Shown: positions 17,436 through 25,998, numbered from the stretch's first letter. The stretch is DNA of 64,000 bases from Chlorogloea purpurea SAG 13.99 (GCA_016903695.1 JADQBB010000007.1:1-64000); one strand, 5' to 3'. Notes: generated by a model not told the origin, from the letters alone. A program made the numbers and translations.

Positions 17436-17879
17436 ATGAAGAATATCATCGTTACGAGTTTAATTGCTACATTATCATTAATAGGTTACGCTAACGTAAG
17501 TTTGTCTGGTAATAGAGCCAATGAGGCGCGTCCTTCATCTGCAGGTATTCAGGGAGCCACTCATCATTTAGACTATTATTTAGATAAAGGTAGCTTAACT
17601 CAAATGACTATAATCCCCCCTGAAGCTATTAAAGTTAGCTCTGTTGAAATTAAAGATTATTCATCCGGTAAAATAATCCCCATACAACAACAAGTAGATG
17701 GGAGAAATATTATCGTAACCTTTTCTGAAACCATCCAAGCTAAAACTAAGCTATCTATAGACCTAAAAGGAGTAAAATCTCCTAATTATGCCAGCACATG
17801 GCAGTACAAAATAATGGGGAAATTCAAAGATGTTAAGGAAGAAATACCTCTAGGCACTTTTTCAGTTAGAACTTATTAA
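17436..17879 (+). CDS. secreted DUF2808-like protein, copy 2
   Basis: 147 residues with an N-terminal signal (MKNIIVTSLIATLSLIGYA), then a beta-rich domain with DGRNIIVTFSETI, STWQYKIMGKF and EEIPLGTFSVRTY, as in DUF2808 proteins. It is a tandem divergent paralogue of the preceding gene. ATG 17436 is chosen over an in-frame TTG at 17412. The pair sits between a metal pump and a metal-type two-component system, so a periplasmic metal-response role is possible but is inference only. Confidence 0.55.
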   Translation: MKNIIVTSLIATLSLIGYANVSLSGNRANEARPSSAGIQGATHHLDYYLDKGSLTQMTIIPPEAIKVSSVEIKDYSSGKIIPIQQQVDGRNIIVTFSETIQAKTKLSIDLKGVKSPNYASTWQYKIMGKFKDVKEEIPLGTFSVRTY

Positions 17880-17890
17880 AAAATAAAAAT

Positions 17891-17940
17891 GAAAATATAA
17901 AAATAAGATAAACTTAAAATTATCTTATTTTTATATTTTC
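17891..17940. terminator. 21-bp AT-rich perfect inverted repeat
   Basis: Two perfect 21-base arms (17891-17911 and 17920-17940) enclose an 8-base loop ACTTAAAA. It is nearly all A/T with one terminal G-C pair and one internal one. It lies between the second DUF2808-like gene and rppA. It may terminate or attenuate transcription, or stabilise an mRNA end. It lacks the GC-rich stem of a classical terminator. Confidence 0.5.
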
Positions 17941-17968
17941 AAACTTAAATTACAGAGTAAAATAAAAA

Positions 17969-18655
17969 ATGAGAGTTTTATTGATAGAAGATGAAGCAGA
18001 TTTAGGAATGGCGATTAAGAATATACTAATCCAAGAAAAATATATAGTGGATTGGGTACAGGACGGGCAGGAAGCTTTAGATTGCTTAAATCTCCACTGG
18101 ATGCAATATACAATAGCGGTGGTGGATTGGATGTTACCCTCATTGTCTGGATTAGAAATATGTCAAATAATCAGACGGAATGGTTCTTATATACCTATTC
18201 TGATGCTAACCGCAAAAGAACGTATGGAAGATAAAATTCAAGGTTTAGACGCAGGAGCGGACGATTTTTTAGTTAAACCATTTAATGTGGAAGAGTTACT
18301 GGCTAGATTAAGAGCGTTAACGCGCAGATCTCCTCAATATCAACCTCAGAAATTACAGGTGGGAAAACTAATTCTTGATTATGGCAATTATTCTGTCAGC
18401 ACCGAAAATTCATTAGAAATTGCTTTAACCACCAAAGAATTTCAATTACTCGAGTACTTGATGAAGCATCCTAATCAGATTATGACCACCGAGCAAATCC
18501 GTAATCAGCTTTGGGAACTTGACTCAGAATCAGTCAGTAATGTAGTTGCCGCTCAAATGCGACTCTTGAGACGGAAATTAGCCATACTGACTTCAGTAAG
18601 TCTTATAGAAACTATCTACGGTGTGGGTTACAGGTTCAACAATGCAAGGCAATAA
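17969..18655 (+). CDS. rppA: two-component response regulator RppA-like (OmpR family)
   Basis: 228 residues: a receiver domain with phospho-acceptor D53 in VVDWMLPSLSGLEIC, acidic pocket E7-D8 and a conserved Lys in LVKPF. A winged-helix effector domain ends ETIYGVGYRF. The QYTIAVVDWMLP and MTTEQIRNQLWE segments match cyanobacterial RppA (NrsR), known from Synechocystis as a nickel and redox-related regulator. It overlaps the kinase gene by 14 bases. The direct repeats at 12881, 16821 and 25753 are its likely targets. Confidence 0.87.
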   Translation: MRVLLIEDEADLGMAIKNILIQEKYIVDWVQDGQEALDCLNLHWMQYTIAVVDWMLPSLSGLEICQIIRRNGSYIPILMLTAKERMEDKIQGLDAGADDFLVKPFNVEELLARLRALTRRSPQYQPQKLQVGKLILDYGNYSVSTENSLEIALTTKEFQLLEYLMKHPNQIMTTEQIRNQLWELDSESVSNVVAAQMRLLRRKLAILTSVSLIETIYGVGYRFNNARQ

Positions 18656-20039
18656 GCTTTTTAATCGTACCCGTATTCATCTGGCTCTTTGGTACTCGGG
18701 AGTCATGGGGGTCATTTTCAGTGCCTTCGGTTACGGTGTTTATCAAGCTATCGCCCACGCTCACCTGGTAACTTTAGATAGGGAATTGGAATCGATCGCT
18801 AAGACCCTCCATAATACCCTTGAACTAAAACTCACCCGTACCGGGAAATTAGACGCAATTATCGGGCAATTACTACCGGATTTATGTGTAAATAACGCCC
18901 CTTGTTTTTCCGATTTAACTCTCGAAGAGGGCAACACTTGCCCGATTAATTACTCTTCCCGTTTTAATGTAAATAATTCTCCGAGTCATCACTTATTCAA
19001 ATTTATTGGTGGGGGTGAATATTATTTGCGGTTACTTAATTTACAACAATGCCCCCTTGCCTTCGCGGGAAACCCTCCTCCTCTGAAAGAGTTTTCTCTA
19101 ACTTCAAAGTATCTCTCCTTGACCGATGACAAAGGCAATCGCTACCACGAGATTAGTCTATTGTTACACACGGTTAATCAAGAAGATTGGGGTTATTTGC
19201 AATTGGGTAGGAGCCTTAAAGATTTTGATGAGTACATGTTGATGGTACGCTGGATATTATTTTTGGGTCTACCTGTAGCGATCGCCTCCGTGGGCATATC
19301 GAGTTGGTGGTTAGCGGGTTTGGCTATGAAACCGATTTACCAATCTTATCAGCAAATTCAACAATTTACAGCCGATGCAGCTCACGAATTAAAAACTCCA
19401 CTAGCGGCGATGGGAGCAACTTTGGAAGCAACCACCCGACGGCAGACGACCAGCACGACGGAGATAAAAGAGTTATTAGCTATTCTCTCTCGGCAAAATC
19501 ATCGCCTTACCGCCATAGTTAAGGATTTATTGTTATTGTCTCGATTAGAACGTCAATCGCTGGGCAAAAAAACAGAGACTTGCTGTTTGAATGATGTTGT
19601 TAACGATTTAGTAGAAGAATTAGCCGCTCTAGCATTATCCGCAAAAGTCGATTTAACGGCGAAGGAACCGGGCGGACAAGCAATTTATATTAAAGGTGAT
19701 TTAGAACAAATATATCGCCTTATCTCTAACTTAATGATTAATGCCATTCAATACACACCCTCAGGAGGAAAAGTAAGAGCGATTTTAGAAGCCACTCCCA
19801 ACGAGGCGATAATAAAAATTGAAGATACAGGGATAGGTATTTCTAAAAGAGAGCAAGAACTAATATTCGATCGCTTCTATCGAGTCAATAGCGATCGTTC
19901 CAGACAAACGGGTGGTTCAGGTTTAGGTCTGGCGATAGCTCTTGCACTCGTCCAATATCATCGAGGAAATATTAGTGTTAACAGTCAGTTAGGGAAAGGT
20001 AGCTCGTTTATAGTTCGGTTCCCTCGATATTTAGCCTAG
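18642..20039 (+). CDS. rppB: two-component sensor histidine kinase RppB-like
   Basis: 465-residue membrane kinase. TM1 is LALWYSGVMGVIFSAFGYGVY and TM2 is WILFLGLPVAIASVGISSWWLA. The periplasmic loop between them has four cysteines (LLPDLCVNNAPC, NTCPIN, QQCPLAF), suited to metal or redox sensing. The phosphorylated His is in DAAHELKTPLAAM; the ATPase boxes are NLMINAIQYTP, DTGIGI and GGSGLGLAIA. ATG 18642 lies inside the end of rppA; a GTG 21 bases upstream is rejected. It matches RppB/NrsS in layout. Confidence 0.86.
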   Translation: MQGNKLFNRTRIHLALWYSGVMGVIFSAFGYGVYQAIAHAHLVTLDRELESIAKTLHNTLELKLTRTGKLDAIIGQLLPDLCVNNAPCFSDLTLEEGNTCPINYSSRFNVNNSPSHHLFKFIGGGEYYLRLLNLQQCPLAFAGNPPPLKEFSLTSKYLSLTDDKGNRYHEISLLLHTVNQEDWGYLQLGRSLKDFDEYMLMVRWILFLGLPVAIASVGISSWWLAGLAMKPIYQSYQQIQQFTADAAHELKTPLAAMGATLEATTRRQTTSTTEIKELLAILSRQNHRLTAIVKDLLLLSRLERQSLGKKTETCCLNDVVNDLVEELAALALSAKVDLTAKEPGGQAIYIKGDLEQIYRLISNLMINAIQYTPSGGKVRAILEATPNEAIIKIEDTGIGISKREQELIFDRFYRVNSDRSRQTGGSGLGLAIALALVQYHRGNISVNSQLGKGSSFIVRFPRYLA

Positions 20040-20188
20040 ATAATTGACTGGGATTGTTCCATTAAAAGTTGTAATCGGTAGTAAATTGAAACAGAAATTT
20101 AATATGTCTTTATTAATTAAAAACACGTAACATAGATAATAAATAGTTTTATGGCTTTCTGAAACATAAGTAATTATCTTTGGGGCGA

Positions 20189-20201
20189 GATAATGATTAT
20201 C
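20189..20201. promoter_or_regulatory. Zur/Fur-like palindrome
   Basis: GATAATGATTATC is a perfect 6-1-6 palindrome, and the surrounding 19 bases (20189-20207) match 17 of 19 positions of the classic Fur box. Cyanobacterial Zur boxes have the same TGATAATNATTATCA form. It lies about 90 bases before the P-ATPase ATG and abuts the longer inverted repeat at 20204. Confidence 0.55.
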
Positions 20202-20203
20202 AC

Positions 20204-20235
20204 TATCATATCTGAACATATATTCAGATATGATA
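20204..20235. promoter_or_regulatory. SmtB/ArsR-type operator (long inverted repeat)
   Basis: Perfect 13-base arms (TATCATATCTGAA and TTCAGATATGATA) flank CATATA. The core TGAACATATATTCA is the classic 12-2-12 arrangement bound by SmtB/ZiaR-type zinc sensors. It is about 55 bases upstream of the Zn/Cd P-ATPase. No ArsR-family gene is adjacent or elsewhere in the window. Confidence 0.72.
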
Positions 20236-20290
20236 TTAATCGTGTTAAAGTTCAGAAAAGAGATAACTTGAATGTCAAGATAAAGAACAT

Positions 20291-22486
20291 ATGACTCAAA
20301 CTCCTTCCTTCATAACTCAGAAGCTTAAGATAGGGGGCATGGACTGCACCAGTTGCAAAATGAAAATAGAAGGTAGCCTAGAACGATTGAAGGGAGTGAG
20401 TGAAGCATCGGTCGTGGTGGCAACCGGGTGTTTGACCGTAACTTACGACCCGGAACAGGTGAGCGAGAAAACTATTCAAGAGCGAGTGAAATCCTTGGGA
20501 TACAAGACCGACAACTCGATCTCACAGGGATCTCAAGCGGCAACAACAGATGATCTTAGTAGCCGTAACCATGACCACGACGGCGGTGATGAACACGCTC
20601 ACGCTCACAATCACGGTAGCGGGGCGGGGGAATTTAATCTTAAGAGGGAGTTGCCATCGGTAGTGATAGCGATCGTCCTCTTTACCATTGCGATCGTGTT
20701 CGAGGAATCCTTACACAACACGCCCTATAATATTGCCGAATACGCAGTCATCATCCCCGCCTATCTGTTAAGCGGTTGGACGGTATTGAAAACGGCGGGG
20801 CGCAATATTCTCAGGGGTCAAATTTTTGATGAAAACTTTCTGATGACGATCGCTACCTTGGGCGCTCTGGCGATCCATCAGCTTCCCGAAGCCGTCGCCG
20901 TAATGCTATTCTTCCGCATCGGTGAGTTATTTCAGGAATACTCCCTGGGACGCTCCAGGCGATCGATAAAAGCGCTCTTAGAAGTTCGACCGGATACGGC
21001 CAACCTGAAAGTTAACGGCAGGGTGACGGAAGTTTCCCCGGAAAGAGTCACACCAGGTGACATCATCCTCGTGAAACCCGGGGAGAAAGTCCCCCTCGAC
21101 GGGGAAATTCTAGAAGGTAGCTCACAGCTAGATACTTCCGCACTCACGGGTGAGTCTGTTCCCCGGACGGTAAAACCGGGATCTACAATCTTTGCGGGTG
21201 CGATCAATAAATCCGGGGCCCTCACGGTGAGGGTGACGAAACCATTCGCCGAATCATCGATCGCTAAGGTGCTAGATTTGGTGGAAAACGCGGCGAGCAA
21301 AAAAGCCCCGACAGAAAAATTTATCACCACCTTCGCCCGTTACTATACACCGGTCGTAGTCTTCCTCTCTTTAGGGGTTGCCCTGTTGCCACCTCTTCTA
21401 ATTCCGGGTGCGAATCGAGAAGATTGGGTATATCGCGCCTTGATACTGTTGGTGATTTCCTGCCCCTGCGGGTTGGTAATTAGCATACCCCTGGGTTACT
21501 TCGGCGGTATCGGGGCAGCCGCCAAGCGGGGGATATTGGTCAAAGGCTCCACATTTTTAGATGCGCTCACAGCAGTAAAAACGGTGGTTTTCGATAAAAC
21601 GGGAACTTTAACGAAAGGCAGTTTTAAGGTGACGCAGGTTATCGCCAGAAACGGGTTTTCCGAATCAGAATTGCTTTCTTTGGCGGCTAAAGCAGAATCT
21701 CGCTCCAATCACCCGATCGCTGCGTCGATTCAGGAGGCTTACGGGCAACCGGTTAACGAATCGGCAGTGGGTGACTATCAAGAAATTCCGGGATACGGTA
21801 TTAAAGCGATGGTTCAAAATCAAGAAGTTATCGCTGGAAACGATCGCCTCTTACATCGAGAGAACATCGACCATGACACCTGTAATGTGTCGGGTACGGT
21901 CGTTCATCTGGCGGTGAACCGACGCTATGGGGGCTACATCGTCATTGCCGACGAAATCAAAGAAGATGCGGTTTCTGCCATACGAGATTTAAAACGAATC
22001 GGTGTAGAAAAAACCGTCATGTTGACGGGGGACAGTGAGACGGTTGCGAGAATGATCGCCCGACAACTAGGTGTAGATGCTTTCGTTGCGGGATTGTTGC
22101 CGGAAGGAAAACTAGAGGAACTGGAGAAATTATTAGATCCCTCTGCCAAAAAGAAACTTGCATTCGTCGGTGATGGTATTAACGATGCTCCCGTAATCGC
22201 TAGGGCTGATGTGGGGATAGCAATGGGCGGTTTGGGGTCAGATGCGGCGATCGAGACGGCGGATGTGGTCTTGATGACCGATGCACCTTCTAAGGTAGTA
22301 GAGGCGATCGAGATCGCTCGGAAAACGCGTCGGGTCGTAATCCAGAATATAGTAATGGCGCTGGGGATCAAAACTCTCTTTATCGTTTTAGGAATCTTCG
22401 GCCTGGCGACTCTATGGGAAGCCGTGTTCGCAGATGTAGGCGTTGGTTTACTAGCTGTTTTAAACGCTACCAGGATCGCCAAGTAA
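20291..22486 (+). CDS. heavy-metal P1B-type ATPase, Zn/Cd/Pb class (ZiaA/ZntA-like)
   Basis: 731 residues. The N-terminal HMA domain binds metal through GGMDCTSC, followed by a His-rich linker (NHDHDGGDEHAHAHNHG). Then come the actuator TGES, the transmembrane CPC site (SCPCGLVIS), phosphorylated Asp in DKTGTLT, the HP dipeptide (SNHPIAAS), and GDGINDAP. The last helix contains ADVGVGLLAVLN, whose Asp marks the P1B-2 (Zn/Cd/Pb) subgroup. CPCG replaces the more common CPCA. It exports divalent soft metals across the inner membrane. It is the first gene after the SmtB-type operator. Confidence 0.92.
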   Translation: MTQTPSFITQKLKIGGMDCTSCKMKIEGSLERLKGVSEASVVVATGCLTVTYDPEQVSEKTIQERVKSLGYKTDNSISQGSQAATTDDLSSRNHDHDGGDEHAHAHNHGSGAGEFNLKRELPSVVIAIVLFTIAIVFEESLHNTPYNIAEYAVIIPAYLLSGWTVLKTAGRNILRGQIFDENFLMTIATLGALAIHQLPEAVAVMLFFRIGELFQEYSLGRSRRSIKALLEVRPDTANLKVNGRVTEVSPERVTPGDIILVKPGEKVPLDGEILEGSSQLDTSALTGESVPRTVKPGSTIFAGAINKSGALTVRVTKPFAESSIAKVLDLVENAASKKAPTEKFITTFARYYTPVVVFLSLGVALLPPLLIPGANREDWVYRALILLVISCPCGLVISIPLGYFGGIGAAAKRGILVKGSTFLDALTAVKTVVFDKTGTLTKGSFKVTQVIARNGFSESELLSLAAKAESRSNHPIAASIQEAYGQPVNESAVGDYQEIPGYGIKAMVQNQEVIAGNDRLLHRENIDHDTCNVSGTVVHLAVNRRYGGYIVIADEIKEDAVSAIRDLKRIGVEKTVMLTGDSETVARMIARQLGVDAFVAGLLPEGKLEELEKLLDPSAKKKLAFVGDGINDAPVIARADVGIAMGGLGSDAAIETADVVLMTDAPSKVVEAIEIARKTRRVVIQNIVMALGIKTLFIVLGIFGLATLWEAVFADVGVGLLAVLNATRIAK

Positions 22487-22585
22487 TTGAAAGATGAGAA
22501 TCTGTAAACCCTCCGGGTGCGAAATCTGGCAACGGTCGGACTTATGATACATTGATAAATAATGAAAGAAAAATGAAAAGAATTT

Positions 22586-23905
22586 ATGTCGCTCGATCGC
22601 TCACCCAGTTTGCCCGAAGTGTATCGGAGTATTTCCATCCCCGACAGGAAGGGTTTTTGGCGGAAATTAATCGCATACAGCGGCCCGGGTTATTTGGTAT
22701 CCGTCGGTTACATAGATCCAGGCAACTGGGCCACGGGTATTGCGGGGGGAGCGAGGTTCGGCTACACCTTGCTGAGCGTCATCCTCCTATCGAATCTCAT
22801 GGCGGTGGTGCTTCAATCCCTCTGCGTGCGTTTGGGAGTGGCCACGGGAAAAGATCTCGCCCAACTGTGTCGGGATTCTTTCCCCCCCGCGATAAGTTTT
22901 ACACTCTGGGTACTGTGTGAAATTGCGATTACCGCTTGCGATTTAGCGGAACTTTTAGGGGGGGCGATCGCTCTCAACTTACTTTTCGGTCTGCCGCTTC
23001 TGTGGGGGGTATGTATTATGGCGGCCGATGTTTTCGTCTTACTATTCCTCCAAGGTAGGGGCTTTCGATACGTGGAAGCTTTCATTATTTTTCTGGTGAT
23101 TACGGTGGGCATTTGTTTCTTGGCAGAAATTCTGTTTGCGAGTCCCAATATCGGCGACATCCTTAAAGGATATGTTCCTAATGCCGCGATCCTCCGTAAC
23201 CCGCAAATGACGTATCTGGCCATCGGTATTCTCGGCGCGACCGTCATGCCCCACAATCTCTATCTACATTCCTCGATCGTGCAGACACGAGCCTGGCGGA
23301 CGACCGTGGATAAAAAACGGGAGGCGATTACCTTCGGGACGATCGATTCCACGATCGCTTTATCTTTCGCCCTGCTGATCAATTCAGCCATCCTGATCGT
23401 TTCCGCCGCCACCTTCCATCTATCGGGTCACGAAAATGTTGCCGAGATTCAGTCCGCCTATCGGTTATTATCCCCCTTACTGGGTGCGGGCGCGGCTAGT
23501 TTACTGTTCGGGCTTGCCCTCCTAGCGTCGGGACAGAGTTCTACCCTAACGGCCACGCTTGCCGGACAGATCGTGATGGAAGGATTTCTAAACTTTCGCC
23601 TCCCTTCTTGGTTACGCCGTTTGATAACTCGATTATTTGCGATCGTCCCGGCAATACTTACCATTGTTTTTTTCGGGGAGAGTAGTACGGGGCAGTTATT
23701 AATATTCAGCCAAGTGGTGTTAAGCCTTCAACTTCCCTTTGCCGTCGTTCCACTGGTTATGTTCACGGGTGATAAAAAATTGATGGGGGCTTTGGTCAAT
23801 CCCCGCCCTCTTAGGGTTCTGGCTTGGGCTGTCACCACGATTATCCTCGGACTTAACGGTTGGTTACTTCTGGGGTCTTTCTTCGCCGTGTTTCACTCTT
23901 CCTAG
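22586..23905 (+). CDS. mntH: Nramp-family divalent metal transporter (MntH-like)
   Basis: 439-residue transporter with about eleven helices. The two metal-coordinating motifs are present: DPGNW in TM1 and MPHNLYLHS in TM6. Nramp proteins import Mn2+ or Fe2+ with protons. It lies 99 bases after the Zn/Cd ATPase on the same strand. Its presence among exporters may mean Mn supply supports tolerance to competing metals, or that the two are co-regulated; this is inference. It ends 10 bases from the convergent RND adaptor. Confidence 0.9.
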   Translation: MSLDRSPSLPEVYRSISIPDRKGFWRKLIAYSGPGYLVSVGYIDPGNWATGIAGGARFGYTLLSVILLSNLMAVVLQSLCVRLGVATGKDLAQLCRDSFPPAISFTLWVLCEIAITACDLAELLGGAIALNLLFGLPLLWGVCIMAADVFVLLFLQGRGFRYVEAFIIFLVITVGICFLAEILFASPNIGDILKGYVPNAAILRNPQMTYLAIGILGATVMPHNLYLHSSIVQTRAWRTTVDKKREAITFGTIDSTIALSFALLINSAILIVSAATFHLSGHENVAEIQSAYRLLSPLLGAGAASLLFGLALLASGQSSTLTATLAGQIVMEGFLNFRLPSWLRRLITRLFAIVPAILTIVFFGESSTGQLLIFSQVVLSLQLPFAVVPLVMFTGDKKLMGALVNPRPLRVLAWAVTTIILGLNGWLLLGSFFAVFHSS

Positions 23906-23915
23906 AATTGAGAAT

Positions 23916-25697
23916 TTATGGGATTTTTTCCGTCTTTTCTAAAGACTCAGAAGAAAGATGCTCGATCGTATCTTTAATATCTGCTAAGTCTAAACTCTGG
24001 CGACGCTTGCCGGACTTTAACCCCAGCCAGAACATTCCGCCTCCTAAAAGCCCCCCTACCGGAATTAACCACCATAGTTGCTCGAACGAGCTAACTTGAG
24101 GATTTTTTCCCTTCGCCTGCGGCTCTTGGGCTTCATCGTCGTGACTATCCGAGCCACCACCTTTTAAAGCTTGTGCGTAAAGTTGCGGTGCGCGTTGAGT
24201 AACTACTATATCCCCCGTAAATAAACCTGTTTTTATCTCCACCAAATCACCATAAGTTTCACCGAGGGTTACTTCTACGGCTTGATAGCCATTTCCATTC
24301 TCTACGTAGACGAGGTTTTTGTTATTGGCTTCCACGATCGCAGTTTGGGGGATGGCAATTATTTCAACCTCATTATCATCGGTGAGAATTTCTAAATTGG
24401 CGAACATTCCAGGTTTTATCTGTCCGCTCGGATTATTCAATAGGGCTTTAACCGGGATGACTCGATTCTCTGTTTCTACTGTAGAGCCGATAGTACTAAT
24501 AAATCCCTGTAAGCTTCCAGTTATGCCATTAACCTTAACTCTGACGACTTGTCCAACTTTGACCCGGCTTAAATCTTTCTCGTAGATATTAGCACTGACT
24601 AGCACCCGACCATCATCGATGATGGTCATCAACTTACCTCCCGCATCTTGGAAAGATTGGCCTACGGTCACTTCCCTCGTGGCTACCCTTCCCGAAATCG
24701 GTGCTCGTATCGTTACTGAGCCATCACTATTGGCGGTAGTTTGTAACTGGGCTAAGCGACTTTTATAAGTTAAATCGCTCAAACGGAGTTTTTCTTGAGC
24801 TGCCTCTACCGCCGACTGAGCCTGATTAACGTCAGTCCGCACTGAGGCTAATTCTTTGCGAAAGTCTAACTCCGCTTGTTTTAACTTACTTTGCGCTTCT
24901 AGAACATTAGGACGACTCTGAGCTTGAACGAGTTTAGCCTGTGCGCTAGCGTATTTAGCCTCCGATTCTCTCATCTGCCGTCTTGTTATGGCTCCATTAT
25001 CGGCTAATTCTCGATCTCTTTCGTATTGTTCTCTGGCTACGGATAGCTCGATGTTGGCACTTTCGATTTCTGATTGAGCTATTTGTCGTTGTCGATCGTA
25101 GTTATCCTTGGCCACCGCTAACACGGAATTAGATCCGAATAAGGAAGGATCTTTAGCCGCTAATTTGAGGTTATCACCAACGCTAGCCGCCTGAAAAATA
25201 TTTTGTGTACGGGTATAGTTTTCTTGGGCGAGTTTTAAGTCGGCGATCGCTTGTTTTAATTCTGATTGAGCTATGGCTTTTTGTTCTGAAGCTTTTACCC
25301 GTAACTCGATCAATTCGGGACTGCTCATCAGCGCTACGGTTTGCCCCGCTTTTACTGTGTCTCCTGGCTTGACTAATAACCCCGTAATTTTTCCTGTGAC
25401 TGGATTCGTCACTTCGGCTTTTTGATTGGGAGCTATTTCTATCTGCCCTGTAGTTTTTAAACCAGCGGATAATTGTCGTCTTTGAACGGTTTGAGTTTTG
25501 ATCTGTAATTTTGTTGCTATATCTCGATCGATCGTTACATTCGTCGATTCTACCGCCGCCCCACTATCTTTAAATTCATTGCCATGACTGTGTCCCGCCC
25601 CCGCTATCGCAGTCATCGGGGAACCGAGGGAGGATAAGTTCAAAAGTATGCCTAAATTAAGCAGGGCATAGGAGAGACGAGAGAAAGACCGCTTCAT
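23916..25697 (-). CDS. efflux RND periplasmic adaptor subunit (CusB/HlyD family)
   Basis: 593 residues, longer than the usual 350-450. It has a signal peptide, a His-containing N-terminus (AGAGHSHGNEF), then the biotinyl-lipoyl half-motifs (GLLVKPGDTVKAGQ and VTIRAPISGRVATREVTVGQ) around a very long coiled-coil hairpin. Beta-barrel and membrane-proximal domains follow, then an unusual C-terminal transmembrane segment LWWLIPVGGLLGGGMFWLGL. It should partner the RND pump at 12938, from which it is separated by several genes. Expression probably uses the direct repeat at 25753-25768. Confidence 0.9.
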   Translation of the reverse strand: MKRSFSRLSYALLNLGILLNLSSLGSPMTAIAGAGHSHGNEFKDSGAAVESTNVTIDRDIATKLQIKTQTVQRRQLSAGLKTTGQIEIAPNQKAEVTNPVTGKITGLLVKPGDTVKAGQTVALMSSPELIELRVKASEQKAIAQSELKQAIADLKLAQENYTRTQNIFQAASVGDNLKLAAKDPSLFGSNSVLAVAKDNYDRQRQIAQSEIESANIELSVAREQYERDRELADNGAITRRQMRESEAKYASAQAKLVQAQSRPNVLEAQSKLKQAELDFRKELASVRTDVNQAQSAVEAAQEKLRLSDLTYKSRLAQLQTTANSDGSVTIRAPISGRVATREVTVGQSFQDAGGKLMTIIDDGRVLVSANIYEKDLSRVKVGQVVRVKVNGITGSLQGFISTIGSTVETENRVIPVKALLNNPSGQIKPGMFANLEILTDDNEVEIIAIPQTAIVEANNKNLVYVENGNGYQAVEVTLGETYGDLVEIKTGLFTGDIVVTQRAPQLYAQALKGGGSDSHDDEAQEPQAKGKNPQVSSFEQLWWLIPVGGLLGGGMFWLGLKSGKRRQSLDLADIKDTIEHLSSESLEKTEKIP

Positions 25698-25752
25698 AAA
25701 ATATAGCTACTTCTTTTAATCAATTTCATTCACTTTAGCTTTGCAGATAAAA

Positions 25753-25768
25753 ATGAAATCAAGATGAA
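25753..25768 (-). promoter_or_regulatory. direct repeat upstream of the RND adaptor (putative response-regulator site)
   Basis: On the minus strand it reads TTCATCTTGATTTCAT, the same 11-base-spaced element as at 12881 and 16821, with one variable position. It lies 56-71 bases before the adaptor start and in its direction. Confidence 0.55.
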
Positions 25769-25933
25769 ATGAGTTTAATATTTATTTAATACACATAATT
25801 GATAACCATTGATTCAATTACTCATTTATTTCTTATTGTGGATTTTTATAGGTAGTTTTTTATAAGAAAATATTTCTATTAAAAATTTTATAAAAATAAA
25901 ATAAAAAAATGGTAATTTAATTAACCTACCCTC

Positions 25934-25965
25934 TTGATTCTCTAGTCAACTGGAGAATTTAAACT
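25934..25965 (+). promoter_or_regulatory. MerR/CueR/ZntR-type promoter of copA
   Basis: TTGATT (-35, 25934) and TAAACT (-10, 25960) are separated by 20 bases. The spacer holds a 22-base dyad (25937-25958) with outer ATTCTC/GAGAAT and inner AGT/ACT. The over-long spacer with a central dyad is the hallmark of MerR-family activated promoters of metal exporters. It lies 33-65 bases upstream of the copA ATG. No MerR-family gene is in the window. Confidence 0.65.
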
Positions 25966-25998
25966 ATAGATAGAAACATTCATAATGTCAAATAAATT

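Noticed and set aside
20031-20219. 62-codon minus-strand frame between rppB and the P-ATPase
   Set aside because: AT-rich low-complexity frame over the operator region with no recognisable features; it is not an ArsR-type regulator.
22562-22577. Fourth 11-base-spaced ATGAA repeat upstream of mntH
   Set aside because: It lacks the conserved centre of the other three copies, faces away from the gene and lies in an A-rich leader next to the start codon, so it is probably chance.
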